DNA of 64,000 nucleotides from Planctomycetota bacterium (GTDB lineage Bacteria > Planctomycetota > Planctomycetia > Pirellulales > Pirellulaceae), in assembly GCA_016872725.1 (NCBI GenBank), contig VGZC01000020.1:21877-85876 (forward strand). Direction: 5' to 3'. The notes under the pieces are model-generated. The model ran no database searches, was not told the origin of the DNA, and was given only the letters and a program-made list of their open reading frames with translations. This document shows positions 62,623-64,000 of this stretch, in pieces (within the stretch, counting starts at the first letter, position 1; the number at the start of each line of letters is the position of its first letter). The position numbers and the translations under genes are program-made.

Positions 62623-62686
62623 GGTCCCAAGGTCCCAAGGTCCCAAGGTCCCGAGGTCCCGAGGTCCCGAGGTCCCGAGGTCCCCG
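62623..62686. repeat. Tandem 8-bp repeat, about eight units, upstream of rpmI
   Basis: Eight consecutive octamers: three of GGTCCCAA, four of GGTCCCGA and a last GGTCCCCG. They lie 112 bp before the rpmI start in a 301-bp gap that otherwise shows no gene. Each unit holds GGTCCC, so the block forms no simple stem alone. The repeats are likely to vary in number and may alter the operon's leader. Confidence 0.9.
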
Positions 62687-62812
62687 GGGGGTATATGAAC
62701 CCGATGGCGACCGGACCGCGCCCGCCTTTCGCGTCAAGTCGGGAAACGGCGCGTTTTCACCGCGAGAATCCGTCGTCGAGCGCGGCCGACGCGAAGCCCC
62801 GCGTACGTCCCA

Positions 62813-64000
62813 TCAGGGCGTCTGCTCCAGATGCCTGCGGAATTTTCGGCCGAGCTGCCATTCCTCGGGAGTCTGGTCGGCCTTCTCTTCAAAATAGGTC
62901 GCCAGCAGTTCGAGCGTGGGACGATGATCGGGCGCGAATTCGAGCAGCCCGAAGAGCCAATCGAGGCCCGCCTGGTGGTCGCCGAACAGCAGATGAGCTC
63001 GACCGATCTGGAACCGAAGATCGGCGTTGGACGGATCCCGCAGATAGCTTTGGATCAGCTCGACGGCGCGATGCCCCTGCGCCCGGAAATCACTCGCCGC
63101 CGCCGCGATGCGCCGGCTCGCTTCTTCCTCGTTGAGCCCTCGAAAGGCGGTCGCGAGACCGTCGCAGATTTCGGCGCTGCGTGGTTCGGCGCGCAGGGCG
63201 ATCTGCAATCGATCGCGGGCATCCTCGAATCGGGACGCATCCAGGTCGACCTGCGCGCGGACGGTCCGCGCCGCGGTGGACGCGGCGTCGTTCACGTCCT
63301 CGGACAATAGACCATCGAGGATCGCGACCGCTTCGTCCGAACGTCCGGCGGCGCGGAGGCACCGCCCTTTCAGGACCAGCGCGTCGCGGCGGAGTTCGGG
63401 GTCCGCGGCGGCTCGATCAAGCAGCGCGGAGGCTTCATCGATTCCGCCTTGGTCGTGGAGCAACCTCGCGAGGGCGAACGCCGCGCGCGTGTGGTTCGCG
63501 TCGCGCGACAACGCTTCCCGGAACTCCTTTTCCGCGCGGGACGGATCGTGTGTCTCGACGCATACGACGCCCAGCAAGTAGTGCGGGACCGCGTCGCTTG
63601 ATTCGTCCCTCATCCAAATCGCAAGCAGGTCGTGCGCCTCGCGGAAGTAGTTCTTGGCCTTGATGATCCCGAGGATGAACGCCTCGCACGTGTCATGTCC
63701 TTCCTCCGGCGCGTCGCGGAGCAGCTCGGGCAACCGGGCGATCACGTCGCGGAGCCGACCCTGCCGCGCCGTCAGACGCCATGCCTCCCGCTGCACCGCA
63801 TCCTCGGCGTAACCCAGTTCGCGGGCCCGCTGCAAGTGGCGTTCGGCCTCTCCGAATTGGCCTTCCTTGCGCAGAGCCACGGCGAGCAGGTACTCGGCCT
63901 CGCTCCCGAGCGGCGCGATGCGCTGCGAAACGGCGAGCCAATAGCGGGCGTCTTCCGGAGCGCGGCGCGACAAGGCGCCGCGCGCGACGCCGTTGGGGAT
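62813..64000 (-). CDS. TPR-repeat protein, C-terminal part (runs off window)
   Basis: 395 codons are visible and the frame is open at the window edge, so the N-terminus is missing. The whole visible part is a series of helical tetratricopeptide repeats, for example SEAEYLLAVALRKEGQFGEA, DAVPHYLLGVVCVETHDPSR, KEFREALSRDANHTRAAFAL and ADLRFQIGRAHLLFGDHQAG. The end (PEEWQLGRKFRRHLEQTP) is charged. No enzymatic domain or signal peptide is visible in this portion. TPR proteins mediate protein contacts; the partner is unknown. The resemblance to large planctomycete TPR proteins with a catalytic or export domain elsewhere is only a possibility. Confidence 0.85.
   Translation of the reverse strand: MPNGVARGALSRRAPEDARYWLAVSQRIAPLGSEAEYLLAVALRKEGQFGEAERHLQRARELGYAEDAVQREAWRLTARQGRLRDVIARLPELLRDAPEEGHDTCEAFILGIIKAKNYFREAHDLLAIWMRDESSDAVPHYLLGVVCVETHDPSRAEKEFREALSRDANHTRAAFALARLLHDQGGIDEASALLDRAAADPELRRDALVLKGRCLRAAGRSDEAVAILDGLLSEDVNDAASTAARTVRAQVDLDASRFEDARDRLQIALRAEPRSAEICDGLATAFRGLNEEEASRRIAAAASDFRAQGHRAVELIQSYLRDPSNADLRFQIGRAHLLFGDHQAGLDWLFGLLEFAPDHRPTLELLATYFEEKADQTPEEWQLGRKFRRHLEQTP

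Overview
The window is a high-GC, gene-dense chromosomal segment that most likely comes from a member of the phylum Planctomycetota. That placement is an inference. It rests on secreted formylglycine-type sulfatases (one fused to TPRs), an SGNH hydrolase with a LamG-like domain, paired dynamin-like GTPases, an ABC-2 permease of internally duplicated type, an S46 peptidase, an outer-membrane barrel, a Rieske/cytochrome b-c module, and palindromic intergenic repeats. No rRNA or tRNA gene was recognised, so the placement cannot be made firmer.

Layout. 1-4.6 kb: tail of a type II secretion/type IV pilus F protein, then rpsU, comEC and pyruvate kinase on the minus strand. 4.7-10.1 kb: plus strand, with a membrane-anchored DUF6174-like protein, an SDR broken by an apparent one-base loss, a secreted sulfatase, xylose isomerase and an orphan histidine kinase. 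10.1-17.0 kb: an accessory island with little conserved coding. It holds a low-GC small ORF, a shattered tyrosine recombinase, a DUF433/DUF5615 toxin-antitoxin pair with a frameshifted toxin, and a minus-strand peptide-export operon (double-glycine precursor, C39-like ABC exporter, HlyD adaptor) ending near a 15-bp inverted repeat. At its far edge is the stump of a four-helix-bundle gene behind a hexanucleotide repeat. 17.0-22.6 kb: a minus-strand sugar-acid and sulfatase cluster (KDG-type kinase, SDR, SGNH-LamG esterase, TPR-sulfatase). 23.1-31.1 kb: csrA, an outer-membrane barrel, aminotransferase, S46 peptidase, threonine dehydrogenase, metallophosphoesterase and lipid kinase.

31.2-44 kb: two adjacent dynamin-like GTPases, a small secreted Spy-like protein, an ABC-2 permease, a cytochrome b-c fusion with its Rieske protein, NrnA-type phosphoesterase, ribF, nnrD and larB. 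44-58.5 kb: a DUF2130 coiled-coil protein, rpsO-pnp, a histidine kinase coupled to pnp, an NtrC-type regulator, mutL, aroDE, shikimate kinase and prepilin peptidase on the plus strand, with recG converging. 58.6-64 kb: pheT, pheS, rplT and rpmI on the minus strand (transcribed rpmI-rplT-pheS-pheT, with no infC directly ahead), then a TPR protein cut by the window end.

The most interesting part is the peptide-export operon at 12.6-16.5 kb. Its 62-residue precursor has a textbook double-glycine leader, but the adjacent exporter's C39 domain carries Arg where the catalytic Cys should be, while the other catalytic residues remain. Four apparent frameshifts, three of them in the island, all look like the loss of one base, so real decay and assembly error must be told apart.
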